Source: Adiantum capillus-veneris (lineage: Eukaryota; Streptophyta; Polypodiopsida; Polypodiales; Pteridaceae). From it: DNA of 64,000 nt. The notes under the pieces are model-generated. The model was not told where the DNA came from. It worked only from the letters and a program-made list of their open reading frames with translations, and ran no database searches. Location of the stretch: assembly GCA_014529385.2 (NCBI GenBank), contig CM043955.1, positions 142,152,140 through 142,216,139 on the forward strand. Direction: 5' to 3'. The translations under genes and the position numbers were made by a program. Positions 41,701 to 43,500 of this stretch are shown here, one piece after another. Position 1 is the stretch's first letter. Every line of letters starts with the position of its first letter.

Positions 41701-43500
41701 TGGATTCAGCGGACACAGGAGTTGGGCACGAAGATGGCTTTCTATAGGGAGCATCTTCTCCAGCTCACTGAGAATGGTTTTGTGGTGAGGCCTAGATACA
41801 TGGACACCCACTTATCTCACTGGATTCAGCGTGCTATTGGCAGATACACACATCTTCACAACAGTTTCGGGTGGAGACTGACAGATACATTGGAGTGTCA
41901 GCAAGGGCCAGGACATGTCCCCTATGTTATACGAAGGCTGAGACAGAGTTGCACTATGTATGCCATGCCACTATGTATGCCATTGCCCAGTTTACTATGA
42001 GATATGAGGTCGCTTCCATTGCTTGTTCAAAGAGGGTTTTGGACCACTTTCTAGAGTCACAGGGTATGAGGACCAGAGATGTCTGGGATTGTTCTTGCTG
42101 GAGCTACGAAGACACAGAGAGAGCATGTTGAGAGGAGAGGCTAGCCAATCTCAGAGACGGATCACAAACTTCTTCTGTAGAGCGGATATTGTGCAGCCAG
42201 AGGTGCAACGACCACAGCAAAGCTCATACTCTCCTTACACCAGAGGCACGCTGATCGACCGAGCGACCGAGCTCGGGAGATCGAGGCAGCCACGGCTAAG
42301 GAGGACTACACAGCATCGGTGGAAACTACATCAGCGGATTCGGGTCACCCTGGCCCGATACGCACGACGCCCGATCAGACTACTACCATGGAGAAGATTG
42401 ATGAGATCTGCCAGTGACCGATGATGGACTTCCTGTGATCATGATGAGGATTGTATTTCATGCTCACTCTTGTATCTGCCCTTGTCTCACTTCTGTCTCA
42501 GCCCTGTATCAGCCTTTGTATCAGATATTGTATGAGCCCCCATTTACCATCTAGTAGGTAGGGATTTTTGATATTTTTTTCAGCACCCCACTTTTTATCT
42601 TTTGTACCCAGGCATTGTACTAGATTCCACCATGTTGTATCCCCCAACTGTATCCCCCATGTACACTACCCTTTTGTGTCATTCTAACAATTTTGGAGTT
42701 GCTTGAGTGCTACCTTCCTGTCTACTCGTTCTACATCAACTAAGAAGCTTGCATGTGACTCTTGAGTGCACGAATGACCAAGTGTAATCTCTGAAGGCAT
42801 GTATAAAAGGTTAAGCAATAAAACATCCCCCCCACGACACACAAAAAACATCCATGGCAAGCCATAAATAGAGAAAACGGTGAAAATAGGGGACATGATC
42901 ACTCAAGTGCCAACAACATCCCTAAGTGTGCAGTGCCCATACTAGCAAGGCCAACAGACTACCAAGGGTCGGTGCGCAAATGAGCAAACATAGAAATAAA
43001 AAGTAAACCACTGTCACGTTGAAGATAGGAAACTAGTGCTCAAAGCATTGAGCCTAGAATGAAGAACTTTTAACCAATAAGCAATGTGTGCCTGTACATT
43101 TGTACCTCTGCAGCAACCTTCTGTTGGGTTCAGGAAATGTTTCTGTCACAGCCACGCACATTGCCATAATCCGGGCCTCTTTGCCTTCAACCCCTGATAT
43201 CAAAATATGCCATTGGATCGCCTGAGTTTTCCAGTTCGTACTGAGATGATCAACACAATGTTTCTGGACAAAGTTAGTGCTTACTATGGGCCTCTAGGAG
43301 GGCTGTGCAGCAAGGGGTCGGCACAGGTGATGAAGGCAACTCTCTGAGCACATGCTGTTAAGAAAAGTACAGTGAGTTCACATGAAACCATGTATTAATT
43401 GTCCTTTCAGCTGACTTCCTCGAAGCATAAATGATTGAAGGTACCTTGATACAATCACCAATAACATGAGCATCTTCCTCCATCCCAAACTCATTCTTGC
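65..43500 (-). CDS. REN1: Rho GTPase-activating protein, REN1/PHGAP type (3' part, 14 exons)
   Basis: This is a plant RhoGAP that would stimulate GTP hydrolysis on ROP GTPases; Arabidopsis relatives combine PH, RhoGAP, coiled-coil and a conserved tail and act in polar growth. Exons (minus order): 43445-43500, 43285-43354, 43106-43193, 5534-5777, 4353-4577, 3934-4245, 3672-3730, 2996-3056, 2820-2903, 1983-2096, 1630-1799, 1320-1389, 648-863, 65-271. I placed each junction at an AG acceptor and GT donor, and all phases agree, giving 657 codons and a TAA at 65-67. Recognisable stretches are HVIGDCIKHVLRELPSSP, TETFPEPNRRLL, AVAACMAPLLLRPLLAGE and the tail LDFFKERRSQLMEQL. The first exon here starts inside a codon, so the PH domain and the start of RhoGAP lie beyond the window. 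The 37.3-kb intron 5778-43105 splits the catalytic domain. The family is secure; the exact paralogue (REN1, PHGAP1 or PHGAP2) is not. Confidence 0.9.
272..647 (-). repeat. Last RhoGAP intron with C, A and CA simple repeats
   Basis: This 376-bp intron carries a C run (334-349) next to an A run (350-361), a (CA)n tract (371-404) and a 39-bp C run (571-609), followed by a short A run close to the splice donor. ORFs rich in Val-Cys or Pro here are translations of these repeats. It also contains TGGTATCAGAGCC at 527-539, identical to the primer-binding sites of the copia elements elsewhere in the window, so part of the intron may be an old LTR-element remnant. Confidence 0.8.
864..1319 (-). other. 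RhoGAP intron (456 bp)
   Basis: Intron between exons 1320-1389 and 648-863, with donor GTTTG and acceptor TCTAG. No gene, repeat family or RNA structure is recognised in it. Confidence 0.8.
1320..3730 (-). CDS. REN1: RhoGAP protein coiled-coil exons (six exons)
   Basis: Exons 3672-3730, 2996-3056, 2820-2903, 1983-2096, 1630-1799 and 1320-1389. They encode a heptad-rich region: MAIQRLEATRQELCNKIAKE, LQASLERRKQALHERRLALE, VMRLQEQLQTERDLRAALEL, TRAELEEIAVVEADVARLKQ and KVLQQELERTLALCQNEKQ. The order and length match the C-terminal coiled coil of plant PHGAP/REN1 proteins, which is thought to mediate dimerisation or targeting. Five of the six are too short to stand out as ORFs and were placed from splice signals and conserved residues; the phases agree throughout. 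Confidence 0.87.
2097..2819 (-). other. RhoGAP intron (723 bp) with a diverged direct repeat
   Basis: Intron between exons 2820-2903 and 1983-2096. Around 2104-2262 there are two diverged copies of a segment of roughly 75-80 bp, each containing a GTNAGTTAGATAT-like string, an ACTCCATATATC-like region and CACCACNNGAAATA. The rest is unremarkable. Confidence 0.7.
3057..3671 (-). other. RhoGAP intron (615 bp) with a 57-bp tandem duplication
   Basis: Intron between exons 3672-3730 and 2996-3056. It contains two adjacent 57-bp units, 3377-3433 and 3434-3490, that differ at two positions by eye. Nothing else is recognised. Confidence 0.8.
3934..4577 (-). CDS. REN1: RhoGAP protein acidic and Ser/Pro-rich linker (two exons)
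   Basis: Exons 4353-4577 (75 codons) and 3934-4245 (104 codons) are separated by a 107-bp intron. The first is very acidic (DSGSEGLSEDEAPQ, DIDVDEDADR) and ends ESDVYDLK. The second is rich in Ser and Pro and ends SSKRSSVWGLSS. In the Arabidopsis relatives the same position holds an acidic linker with a similar ESSDxxxSDLYDxK stretch, followed by SKRSSxWG just ahead of the coiled coil. No catalytic motif is present, so a flexible or regulatory linker is the natural reading. Confidence 0.85.
4578..5533 (-). other. RhoGAP intron (956 bp)
   Basis: Intron between exons 5534-5777 and 4353-4577. AT-rich, with an A run near 5108. No coding or repeat feature is recognised. Confidence 0.75.
5534..5777 (-). 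CDS. REN1: RhoGAP domain exon, C-terminal part
   Basis: This exon begins VLKMMGTVVSHSSENRMT and contains AVAACMAPLLLRPLLAGE, the end of a RhoGAP domain, followed by an alanine-rich helix (QLLAAAAAANSAQAIITILLEE). The acceptor is TTCAG at 5778 and the donor is GAG/GTACG at 5534. It is the first exon after the giant intron. An ATG occurs in it, but the conserved residues upstream and the split arginine codon show that this is an internal exon and not a start. Confidence 0.92.
6535..6801 (-). mobile_element. tRNA-derived SINE with 16-bp target duplication
   Basis: On the minus strand the element starts GTCCCCAAAGAG and carries a tRNA-like Pol III promoter: an A-box-like TGGTCTAATGG (complement of 6778-6788) and a B box GGTTCAAATC (complement of 6734-6743). 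It ends in a short A tail (T run at 6535-6540). The 16-bp direct repeat ATCAGCTTGTTGAGTT flanks it exactly at 6519-6534 and 6802-6817, so both ends are defined. About 267 bp, no ORF. The perfect target duplication suggests a fairly recent insertion. The head is related to a tRNA, but the body and A tail rule out a tRNA gene. Confidence 0.88.
6818..7612. other. Intron sequence, no feature recognised
   Basis: About 800 bp between the SINE and the first TC tract. A 112-codon minus-strand ORF (7088-7426) has no motif I recognise and no matching splice context. I see no repeat boundary. Confidence 0.5.
7613..7642 (+). repeat. (CT)n microsatellite
   Basis: Uninterrupted CT tract directly before a 48-bp LINE-B fragment. 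It is the first of the TC junctions in the LINE chain. Confidence 0.95.
7643..7690 (+). mobile_element. 48-bp LINE-B RT fragment between two CT tracts
   Basis: This piece matches the LINE-B reverse-transcriptase region (compare 13530-13578 and 33603-33650; protein MVGHTLARLYASILEQ). It lacks both the 5' and 3' parts of the element and is flanked by CT tracts on both sides. Its 5' edge coincides within a few bases with that of the separate copy at 13529. Confidence 0.75.
7691..7735 (+). repeat. (CT)n microsatellite before LINE-A copy 1
   Basis: 45-bp CT tract that ends exactly where LINE-A copy 1 begins. Confidence 0.95.
7833..8765 (+). pseudogene. LINE-A ORF1 (coiled coil plus RRM-like), frameshifted
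   Basis: Likely start ATG 7833 (MSDKTRKGGKATLAMEND). The first ~150 codons are a coiled coil (ENGTLRVLVVANEHLKKVLE, QNEVQECKRSLVDMNALKES). A stop at 8283-8285 interrupts it, the sense continues in another frame (NVVSTSPITQAVVQAKNVEN) and shifts again near 8380. The third part, to TAG at 8763-8765, reads IIIRGIKEESMETPQSLAVA then RVGKQGVPRLGERPIVCTMA, which resembles the RRM and C-terminal domains of L1-type ORF1 proteins that bind the element RNA as trimers. Domain calls rest on motif style only. Confidence 0.7.
8772..11730 (+). pseudogene. LINE-A ORF2 (AP endonuclease, reverse transcriptase, CCHC), broken
   Basis: Starts ATG 8772, seven bases after the ORF1 stop. The endonuclease has SFWNCNG, VETW, GGVA, then after a frameshift near 9230 GDMNAR, SVIDYMLF and SDHRML, the usual order of APE-type catalytic motifs. 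Several stops follow between 9548 and 10265. The RT (10300-11100) has FVDFKKAFDMVP, GVKQGCPLSPTLFG and LLYADDVVLL, so the YADD catalytic box is intact. After an internal deletion near 11055 the end carries CTLCPRQ with a following HTLLEC, a CCHC knuckle common in LINE ORF2 C-termini. It would nick target DNA and reverse-transcribe the element RNA if intact; it is not. Confidence 0.82.
11790..11850 (+). repeat. (TC)n tract joining LINE-A copy 1 to LINE-B copy 1
   Basis: 61-bp TC microsatellite. LINE-A 3' end lies on its left and a 5'-truncated LINE-B on its right with no other sequence between. Confidence 0.95.
11851..13528 (+). mobile_element. LINE-B copy 1 (5'-truncated, intact C-terminal ORF)
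   Basis: 3' part of a LINE-B element: ORF2 C-terminus (11866-13254), a 3' UTR with a (GTA)n stretch near 13363, hairpin AGGTCATTTTGGCCT at 13461-13475, four ATTTC units and a short (TC)n tail to 13528. The 5' end abuts a TC tract and truncation falls just after the RT palm. The next LINE-B copy begins immediately after the tail. Confidence 0.87.
11866..13254 (+). CDS. LINE-B ORF2 C-terminal fragment, open 462 codons
   Basis: Open from 11866 to TGA at 13252-13254. It has the part that follows the RT palm: AYTYLGIVFTGPRFSLGRAA, RTKLWLFDTLVASAMMYGVQ and RDRYARLALESSRQLALQ. Near the end is CRLCQREPETELHYICHC, a C-x2-C-x7-H-x3-C knuckle typical of LINE ORF2 C-termini, then a basic Arg-rich tail. 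No endonuclease or catalytic RT residues are included. The ATG at 11866 is only the first in frame; the real frame entered from the lost upstream part. It is the best-preserved LINE-B C-terminus in the window. Confidence 0.82.
   Translation: MQTAPTTVEEPQWIRRSAPTFTYGQEIVEYTDAYTYLGIVFTGPRFSLGRAAETRLTRAYAALGGLERMCSQVQFQEPRTKLWLFDTLVASAMMYGVQVWGPSVGQDGWRRMERPLVSMISQLIRAKASVPHAIIRAELAAPPMEIEALTRSVSFVHSLWDTTRDRYARLALESSRQLALQGDTSCWYAQMTSWFQTHGFTMDRLPPFQYSLQAPSLSLTRVEITRLIRQDLIQLDTRRTWIEPPQELSTKMAFYREHLLHLTGDGFVIRPSYMDTHMSHGLRCAIGQIRTSSHQLEIETGRFRGVPADSRICRLCQREPETELHYICHCTVFYEIRGRFHCLFREGFGPLSRVMSYEDQRCLGLYLLELHRYRDTLLGRARERQSQRHITDFFSLDMGQPEEQPPLQSSSHTHSTTTGTLIDRALKLQRYRRPLLRRGATQHRRRLQQKIRAILSRHPECR
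13533..14049 (+). pseudogene. LINE-B copy 2 reverse-transcriptase fragment
   Basis: RT fingers and palm with FVDFRKAFDTVPRARL, GVRQGCPLSPTLFGMYVDEV and LLYADDIVL, interrupted by a TAG at 13863-13865. The reading frame is cut by the copia 1 LTR at 14050 directly after the YADD box and resumes at 19350. Confidence 0.8.
14050..14331 (-). repeat. Copia 1 3' LTR
   Basis: 282 bp, ends TG/CA, identical by eye to the other LTR. Read on the minus strand it begins TGTTAGGGAATAAAGGCC and holds the perfect palindrome TTAACTTATAAGTTAA at 14281-14296. GC-rich inverted arms GGGGGCC and GGCCCCC lie a little further in. Confidence 0.93.
14332..14343 (-). promoter_or_regulatory. Copia 1 polypurine tract
   Basis: On the minus strand TTTAGGTGGGAGGT lies directly before the 3' LTR. 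This is the position where plus-strand DNA synthesis is primed. Confidence 0.75.
14399..17830 (-). CDS. Copia 1 Pol polyprotein (1143 codons, intact)
   Basis: One open frame with all copia enzymes in order. Protease: ILDSGASFHVTP near residue 88. Gag-pre-integrase: LWHGRLGHMSKRGM. Integrase core: DLVHSDVC, FVSFIDDTTRKVWV, SDNGGEYVS and NPSQNGVAERLNRT, with the DDE residues in place. Reverse transcriptase: KARLVAKGYKQKHGVDF, MDVKTTFLHGD and YVDDMLIAG. RNase H: VALSTTDAEYVVATEACKEA, HCDSQSAIMLA and TKHIEVKYHFIR. The start region overlaps the end of gag in another frame (the first codons are the out-of-frame zinc knuckle), so the true entry is by a gag-pol fusion or frameshift and not at the first ATG. 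Sense to the host gene. Confidence 0.93.
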   Translation of the reverse strand: MLCVIIVERKGIIKRECYEWKKEKNKGAETDAKDKGNAKKSTVLIEEINVASSCDSDSSTDVLNASSVDAHTLAMGSDVDMHTRILDSGASFHVTPHRDWFTQYSGEVQGTVYLGDNYACDIAGIGSVQFSFADGMTFVLHKVRHVPQLKKSLISTGQLDDAGYHTTFGDSKWKICKGARIVAKGCKSDTLYPLHVSSVRDHVVAVTEQPSVSLWHGRLGHMSKRGMETLSRCGYLPCLRYADFSHCEHCIYGKHSQTPHKRSLSLKSDRLDLVHSDVCEMPQLSLGGKKYFVSFIDDTTRKVWVYPIRAKSDVLDTFKKFLAFVENQTDKKLRSLRSDNGGEYVSKAFIDFCATKGIKRELTAPFNPSQNGVAERLNRTIQEKVRSMLSHAALPHGFWAEAVQTAIHLINRSPSKALGGKVPEEVWSGKPPSYAHLRVFGCEAYVHIRSELRTKLEPKSHKCIFLGYGEDGEMGYRLWDPALWKIIRSNDVIFNENCMHKQPTKVEEVRRVVFREDVTYGQPRRPNVQQPLHAENGAENQPLAAENQPQQVAIDAPQVEEQVDAPRPPVVAMQPAEQPAVFDGLQAENPPVMDHWVRRSTRVTRPPDRYEPSLDYVMLTDCGEPSCYKEAMQREDSKKWFKAMVLEMLSLEKNHTWDLVDLPKGHKALPCKWVYKTKVTFDASSKYKARLVAKGYKQKHGVDFDEIFSPVVKLATLRLVLGLVASEDMELKQMDVKTTFLHGDLLEMIYMMQPEGFVSKGQEKKVCRLLKSLYGLKQSPRAWYHKFDTFMRSQGYKRSNSDHCLYIKTASDGSRLLLILYVDDMLIAGKNVTELDALQQSLKNRFDMKDLGDANHILGMRISRDRTNRRLYLSQRDYVNKVLHRFHMDGGKALGTPLPPYVKLIAHDCPNTDDMRAEMAKIPYASAVGSLMYAMVATRPDIAFAVGVVSRYTSNPGKKHWEAVKCILRYLKGTKDLCICFGKSETSVHGFTDADFAGHPDCRKSTFGYVFTFTGGAVSWISRLQKCVALSTTDAEYVVATEACKEALWLMRLVEELGIKSPVPVLHCDSQSAIMLARNPVFHAKTKHIEVKYHFIRSVLDDKSITLVKVHTDDNPADLLTKSLPAERFAYCRQMMGVGGVSA
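17790..18527 (-). CDS. Copia 1 Gag (zinc knuckle cut by frame change)
   Basis: About 240 codons; the second ATG (MASSSESGNLLHIRKLEG) is the likely start. It has the UBN2-type copia gag pattern: FAIWKKQCYNVMLE, AWGMWKRLDELYAQQSAASK and LDLRMKEGTHMSVHL-like, then an Arg/Ser-rich stretch and CHHCGKKGHY followed at once by TAA. In the neighbouring frame the sequence continues KRECYEW, the missing last Cys of the CCHC knuckle. One extra T in CATTATTAAACGG separates gag from pol. This is either a disabling indel or a programmed shift. Confidence 0.88.
   Translation of the reverse strand: MQSLRMASSSESGNLLHIRKLEGAHNFAIWKKQCYNVMLEKKQTKPIKLQGVKPVDMEVEEWEEVDELARSTIMLSVSDNLLFNVENEQTAWGMWKRLDELYAQQSAASKVYWLKKLMDLRMKEGTHMSVHLNEFNSIFSQLTELKFTIDEEFKATFLLCTLPESWDVFWTALSNSSASLKYADVESSLLMEEMNRKNTTGGSSNALHLRGRSQQREKSDSKDRARSKSRRKDVVCHHCGKKGHY
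18528..19053 (-). other. Copia 1 5' leader
   Basis: Untranslated stretch between the primer-binding site and gag. It contains several GAAATTCAGCAAA-like strings also seen in the leaders of copia 2 and 3. No ORF is supported. Confidence 0.7.
19054..19065 (-). promoter_or_regulatory. Copia 1 primer-binding site
   Basis: Minus strand TGGTATCAGAGC, two bases after the 5' LTR. It is complementary to the 3' end of plant initiator tRNA-Met, which primes minus-strand DNA synthesis. Confidence 0.9.
19068..19349 (-). repeat. Copia 1 5' LTR
   Basis: 282 bp, same sequence by eye as 14050-14331. It is followed on the right by the target duplication GATCT at 19350-19354, after which LINE-B copy 2 resumes. 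Confidence 0.93.
20440..21184 (+). pseudogene. LINE-B copy 3 ORF1, interrupted
   Basis: Begins MRKQNGKDDPMEDAIQ. A coiled-coil stretch (MSESINKINRHLLGTIKALD, AQDEEIALLKKELAEV) is broken by TAG at about 20578 and further stops. The later part from 20807 is open: ALHIRIRGLRDQDNVDEEVK, RAWRVGNKKSGSR and RFPSMEVKKDFLKKRPTLKK, ending FLGDDLTLSHIAHMQEVMPE and GKIAFYRDGRVVI. This matches the RRM plus C-terminal domain layout of L1-like ORF1 RNA-binding proteins. The stop at 21182-21184 comes four codons before the stop used by the other copies. Confidence 0.75.
21190..24700 (+). pseudogene. LINE-B copy 3 ORF2, broken
   Basis: Endonuclease motifs: CNGSLRLDVG, IIFYSETHQAP, GSGGVAVLF, then after a frameshift near 21640 GDFNARTAHHQ and STMDYVMAQ. 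RT (about 22560-23480): FVDFRKAFDTVP region near 22980, GVKQVCPLPPTLFGVYVDEF and LLYVDDIVLIS. The active box is YVDD instead of the YADD of the other copies. Thumb and tail follow (RTKLWLF-like, RDRYDRLALESSPQL, FREGFGPFF). The CCHC knuckle region near 24320 is deleted. At least six stops or shifts. Confidence 0.78.
25023..25052 (+). repeat. (TC)n plus C run joining LINE-B copies 3 and 4
   Basis: 20-bp TC tract followed by 11 C. Left: LINE-B 3' ATTTC tail. Right: the leader of LINE-B copy 4. Confidence 0.92.
25402..25613 (+). pseudogene. LINE-B copy 4 ORF1, N-terminal part
   Basis: ATG at 25402 followed by about 50 codons of coiled coil (MSETINKINRNLLGTIKILE) with a stop at about 25553, then another frame reading AQDEEIVLLKKELAEM up to the LTR insertion. 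The CCCTCT leader just upstream is shared with LINE-B copy 3, which supports this start. Confidence 0.72.
25614..26777 (+). repeat. 5' LTR of the gag-protease LTR element
   Basis: 1164 bp, starts TGTCACGTGACA and ends CCTTACA. It is rich in recurring AGCGTTTT strings between about 26040 and 26310. Confidence 0.88.
26779..26790 (+). promoter_or_regulatory. Primer-binding site of the gag-protease LTR element
   Basis: TGGTATCAGAGC one base after the 5' LTR, the initiator tRNA-Met type used by the copia elements in this window. Confidence 0.85.
27416..28432 (+). CDS. Gag of the gag-protease LTR element
   Basis: 338 codons. Residues 1-90 form a highly charged helix (ITLKRERQERHAVFEERMIR, EERRAALEADRQAHKELRTQ). 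From about residue 118 comes a retrotransposon capsid domain: IQFSKYDGKMDTTVIHSWLH, KVLKATMYLSGDAINWYHAW and DFQDKLKARFMPPEYLARLK. The end is Ser/Asn/Lys-rich. A TGA at 28430 stops it just before the CCHC knuckle GCFHCHIKGHIKRTCPK (28475-28525), which lies in the same gag-like region, so the original Gag was probably longer. Position and capsid pattern are of Ty3/gypsy type. Confidence 0.8.
   Translation: MAQQEAQRITLKRERQERHAVFEERMIRECEQARLADKEQKERKAERKTSLERERDDARLAAEERRAALEADRQAHKELRTQELVRQVLASKSEPAKDVGSSSSGASRDSNSNNPVIEKIQFSKYDGKMDTTVIHSWLHQFNTYFATTKKTRNSKVLKATMYLSGDAINWYHAWQEAQLASHLEEADEFTPFSFNWADFQDKLKARFMPPEYLARLKDNWRGLEQNGICQLCLSLIVFCSSTLNYTNRMRSTRGIRLWIGRVYQHNKGKPKEHKTSTSTSQTSQNPQNGKSGKNGNSSNQSSHSLSEKNSQNEPKGKANTIAKPKLTPYEKVAQGILE
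28433..28597 (+). pseudogene. Zinc-knuckle segment beyond the gag stop
   Basis: Reads STYSKEGGCFHCHIKGHIKR then TCPK, a C-x2-C-x4-H-x4-C nucleic-acid-binding knuckle separated from Gag by a single TGA. Confidence 0.7.
28598..29482 (+). pseudogene. Protease-like region with an HDDLHDK repeat tail
   Basis: The first ORF (28598-28891) has VILFDRGSMHHVISPSLVER, which lines up with the retroviral-type aspartic protease pattern but has DRG in place of DSG/DTG, so the active site looks lost. After a TGA, 28895-29482 continues MILGIRWFREHNPLIDWAEN, the usual segment between gypsy protease and RT. It then runs into a low-complexity His/Asp-rich repeat (HDDLHDK, about 29126-29270) and a proline run. 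RT should follow here and is absent. Confidence 0.72.
29425..30207 (+). CDS. Unidentified 260-codon ORF in the gag-protease LTR element
   Basis: Open from 29425 to 30207, ending just before the polypurine tract. It holds several His-rich stretches (SFLHSRKSHSMSLSWHDTF-like region near residue 80) and a basic end (CRFRRGPKKQALQIFTKFK). I recognise no RT, integrase or envelope motif and no clear membrane segment except a weak hydrophobic patch near LHGIGMLMFLCW. It occupies the place where pol would be. It could be a domesticated accessory ORF or a non-functional remnant kept open by chance. Confidence 0.45.
   Translation: MALEPRSKEPPQEVLCVQMISRHALYEGFIRDCFLYFSQHVYVIPFSRHDILYVEHVLLMDEHGCMRISHEKMNFLHSRKSHSMSLSWHDTFVARAQERMSTKHGHFRCELPQLIDLDQKRKIRSHCLRVCGERFGTPSLCSSILHAQSLEKTRVFPFTLHGIGMLMFLCWKWFQEFSALEILEEGGSTSIYKVEALKELQKPLCRFRRGPKKQALQIFTKFKYRTTHASEWTGEESFPGFQTRLAISLDAIQFGTSTSL
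30207..30218 (+). promoter_or_regulatory. Polypurine tract of the gag-protease LTR element
   Basis: AAAAGGAGGGGA directly before the 3' LTR. Confidence 0.85.
30219..31533 (+). repeat. 3' LTR of the gag-protease LTR element
   Basis: 1315 bp, about 150 bp longer than the 5' LTR. Most of the difference is a tandem duplication of a 100-bp unit (30782-30881 and 30882-30981). TC-rich stretch at about 31329-31370. Ends CCTTACA, followed by TSD AGAGA. Confidence 0.87.
31539..32198 (+). pseudogene. LINE-B copy 4 ORF1, C-terminal part (open)
   Basis: Continuation of the ORF1 begun at 25402 after the LTR element is removed. It is open to TGA at 32196-32198: DELNTIKEQMQTIKDGEKQH coiled coil, ALHVRICGLKDQDNVDEEVK, RAWRVGNKKSGSN, RFPSMEAKEDFLKKRSTLKK and FLGDDLTLSHIAHMQEVMPD. 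This is the best-preserved LINE-B ORF1 C-terminal region. The upstream codons 31470-31538 of the open frame belong to the LTR and are not LINE sequence. Confidence 0.78.
32195..34230 (+). pseudogene. LINE-B copy 4 ORF2 (endonuclease and RT), broken
   Basis: The ATG at 32195 overlaps the ORF1 stop (ATGA). Endonuclease: IIFYSEAHRAP, GVAVLLREEVHPLI, GDFNARIAHHQ and STVDYVTG, then a shift near 32950. A linker with stops follows. RT: HTLARLYASILEQQLSRWAE, FVDFHEAFDTVPRARL, GVKQGCPLSPTIFG and LLYAYDIVLTSDSP, where YADD has become YAYD, so the catalytic Asp pair is damaged. Near 34240 an internal deletion skips the thumb and joins to the CCHC-proximal tail (about 34340-34611). Confidence 0.78.
34612..35488 (+). 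mobile_element. Solo LTR of the gypsy chromovirus family
   Basis: Begins TGTCACAAGGACGTGGCAA and ends GGGCCGGTTTCA, as do the LTRs of the gypsy element at 45961 and 58040, but is only 877 bp. Target duplication CTCCTC at 34606-34611 and 35489-35494. No internal sequence, so it arose by LTR-LTR recombination. It is an older insertion into LINE-B copy 4. Confidence 0.88.
35961..35998 (+). repeat. (CT)n(CA)n tract joining LINE-B copies 4 and 5
   Basis: CT tract 35961-35987 followed by a short CA tract. LINE-B 3' ATTTC tail on the left, a 5'-truncated LINE-B on the right. Confidence 0.92.
35999..37003 (+). mobile_element. LINE-B copy 5 (3' fragment with duplicated 3' UTR)
   Basis: Encodes only the ORF2 tail (EITRLIRQDLTQLDTRRTWI to QRQITDFFSIDMGQPEE), including the knuckle CRLCQLEPETELHYICHC. 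The last ~135 bp of the 3' UTR, from (GTA)n through hairpin and ATTTC units, occurs twice in tandem (about 36732-36868 and 36869-36998). Confidence 0.85.
36165..36545 (+). pseudogene. LINE-B copy 5 ORF2 C-terminus
   Basis: 126 codons in the frame of LINE-B copy 1's C-terminus: MSHGLRCAIGQIRTSSHQLE, CRLCQLEPETELHYICHC and FREGFSHFSRVMRYGDQRCL. A frameshift near 36165 separates it from the upstream piece 35999-36229. Confidence 0.75.
37004..37047 (+). repeat. (TC)n tract joining LINE-B copies 5 and 6
   Basis: Uninterrupted CT/TC tract between a LINE-B 3' tail and a further LINE-B 3' fragment. Confidence 0.93.
37048..37423 (+). mobile_element. LINE-B copy 6 (short 3' fragment)
   Basis: About 376 bp: the last ORF2 codons (LLDRAIELGRSRRPRIR-like, RRRLRQRIHTILARKRSR-like) and 3' UTR with a hairpin variant at 37383-37397. 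The 5' end abuts a TC tract and the 3' end runs into one. Confidence 0.8.
37424..37511 (+). repeat. (TC)n tract joining LINE-B copy 6 to LINE-A copy 2
   Basis: The longest TC tract in the window (about 87 bp). Confidence 0.95.
37512..38727 (+). mobile_element. LINE-A copy 2 (3' fragment)
   Basis: 5'-truncated LINE-A starting in the RT thumb (LMSVLERFCLHS) and running to the 3' end: hairpin-like AGGTCATATTTGCCCT at 38693-38708, then GAACTCTCTC. It contains the ~420 bp that LINE-A copy 1 lacks, and otherwise is very close to copy 1. Confidence 0.85.
37553..38673 (+). pseudogene. LINE-A copy 2 ORF2 C-terminal part
   Basis: Open 37553-38368, then a shift. It reads NGSKIKVMLVKTLNDENLCI, VDHFKYLGLEVPSNHKWKDC, LKKYLFDTLVTRVFLYGVEV and KILSSGWMLDIKKWFGRWDA, then in another frame SEYHTLLECSTFDHIR. 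The frame enters from the lost RT. A stop near 37556 separates it from the RT codons at 37512-37552. Confidence 0.78.
38728..38795 (+). repeat. (TC)n tract after LINE-A copy 2
   Basis: 68-bp CT tract directly following the LINE-A 3' end. Confidence 0.95.
38796..39486 (+). other. Unassigned segment, perhaps the leader of LINE-B copy 7
   Basis: About 690 bp between a TC tract and a LINE-B ORF1. Short ORFs only. It may be a different LINE-B subfamily leader, since it ends where ORF1-like coding begins, but it does not match the leaders at 20263 or 25053 by eye. Confidence 0.4.
39487..40469 (+). pseudogene. LINE-B copy 7 ORF1 with duplicated coiled coil
   Basis: A block reading MVFNEGSQWKKEKEDL, AEVQALQEEVSTLKRELAEA and RELEEGEI occurs twice (about 39651-39806 and 39807-39960). 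A 1-base difference near 39904 changes frame. Then DELNDIKEQ-like, SWVDAITKTQKKVDEAEKWI, LHVRVTGLKDRDNVQGEVKD, MEAKKDFWKRSPTLKKTGAF and LGDDLTLP end at a TAG (40467-40469), where other copies continue SHIAHMQ. Confidence 0.75.
40560..42424 (+). pseudogene. LINE-B copy 7 ORF2, internally deleted
   Basis: Has the best-preserved start of the LINE-B endonuclease: TLKLATWNCNGSLRLDVG, IIFYSEMHKAP and GSGGVAILFKEEL. It stops at about 40869, continues in another frame to the GDF of the catalytic GDFNAR, then jumps at about 41048 to the post-RT region (LSGGDLYWAYIF, from YLGVVFSGP). Tail pieces follow to GTLIDRATELGRSRQPRLRR at about 42280 and the basic end. Confidence 0.75.
42691..43105 (-). other. 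Intron sequence next to the giant-intron donor
   Basis: About 415 bp with no repeat or coding feature recognised. It ends at the splice donor GTACA of exon 43106-43193. Confidence 0.6.
43106..43500 (-). CDS. REN1: RhoGAP domain exons, middle part (three exons)
   Basis: Three short exons on the minus strand: 43445-43500, 43285-43354 and 43106-43193, separated by introns of 90 and 91 bp. Together they encode a segment starting KNEFGMEED and running through HVIGDCIK, HVLRELPSSPVPTPCCTALLEA and RIMAMCVAVTETFPEPNRRLLQ, which is the middle of a plant RhoGAP fold. The last codon is split (phase 2, AG before the donor GTACA). It is completed by the first base of the exon at 5777, restoring an arginine and the VLKMM motif. 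The exons are too short for ordinary ORF calling. The preceding exon, which should carry the arginine-finger side of the domain, was not found between 43501 and 64000. Confidence 0.88.

Larger units (their letters stand above)
39487..42690 (+). mobile_element. LINE-B copy 7 (divergent, internally deleted)
   Basis: ORF1 from about 39487 with a duplicated coiled-coil block, ORF2 endonuclease from about 40560, then an internal deletion at about 41048 that removes the endonuclease end and the RT core, and the ORF2 tail from 41060 to about 42420. The 3' UTR to roughly 42690 lacks the hairpin and TC tail of the other copies, so it is truncated or a different subfamily. Confidence 0.78.
5778..43105 (-). 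other. Giant RhoGAP intron (37.3 kb) filled with retroelements
   Basis: The splice donor is CAGAG/GTACA at 43105 and the acceptor TTCAG ends at 5778. The flanking exons join in phase through a split arginine codon. The left 1.8 kb is ordinary intron sequence with one SINE, about 7.6-42.7 kb is LINE and LTR sequence, and the last 0.4 kb next to the donor is plain. Almost all LINE copies are antisense to the host gene, while the young copia element is in the sense direction. Confidence 0.85.
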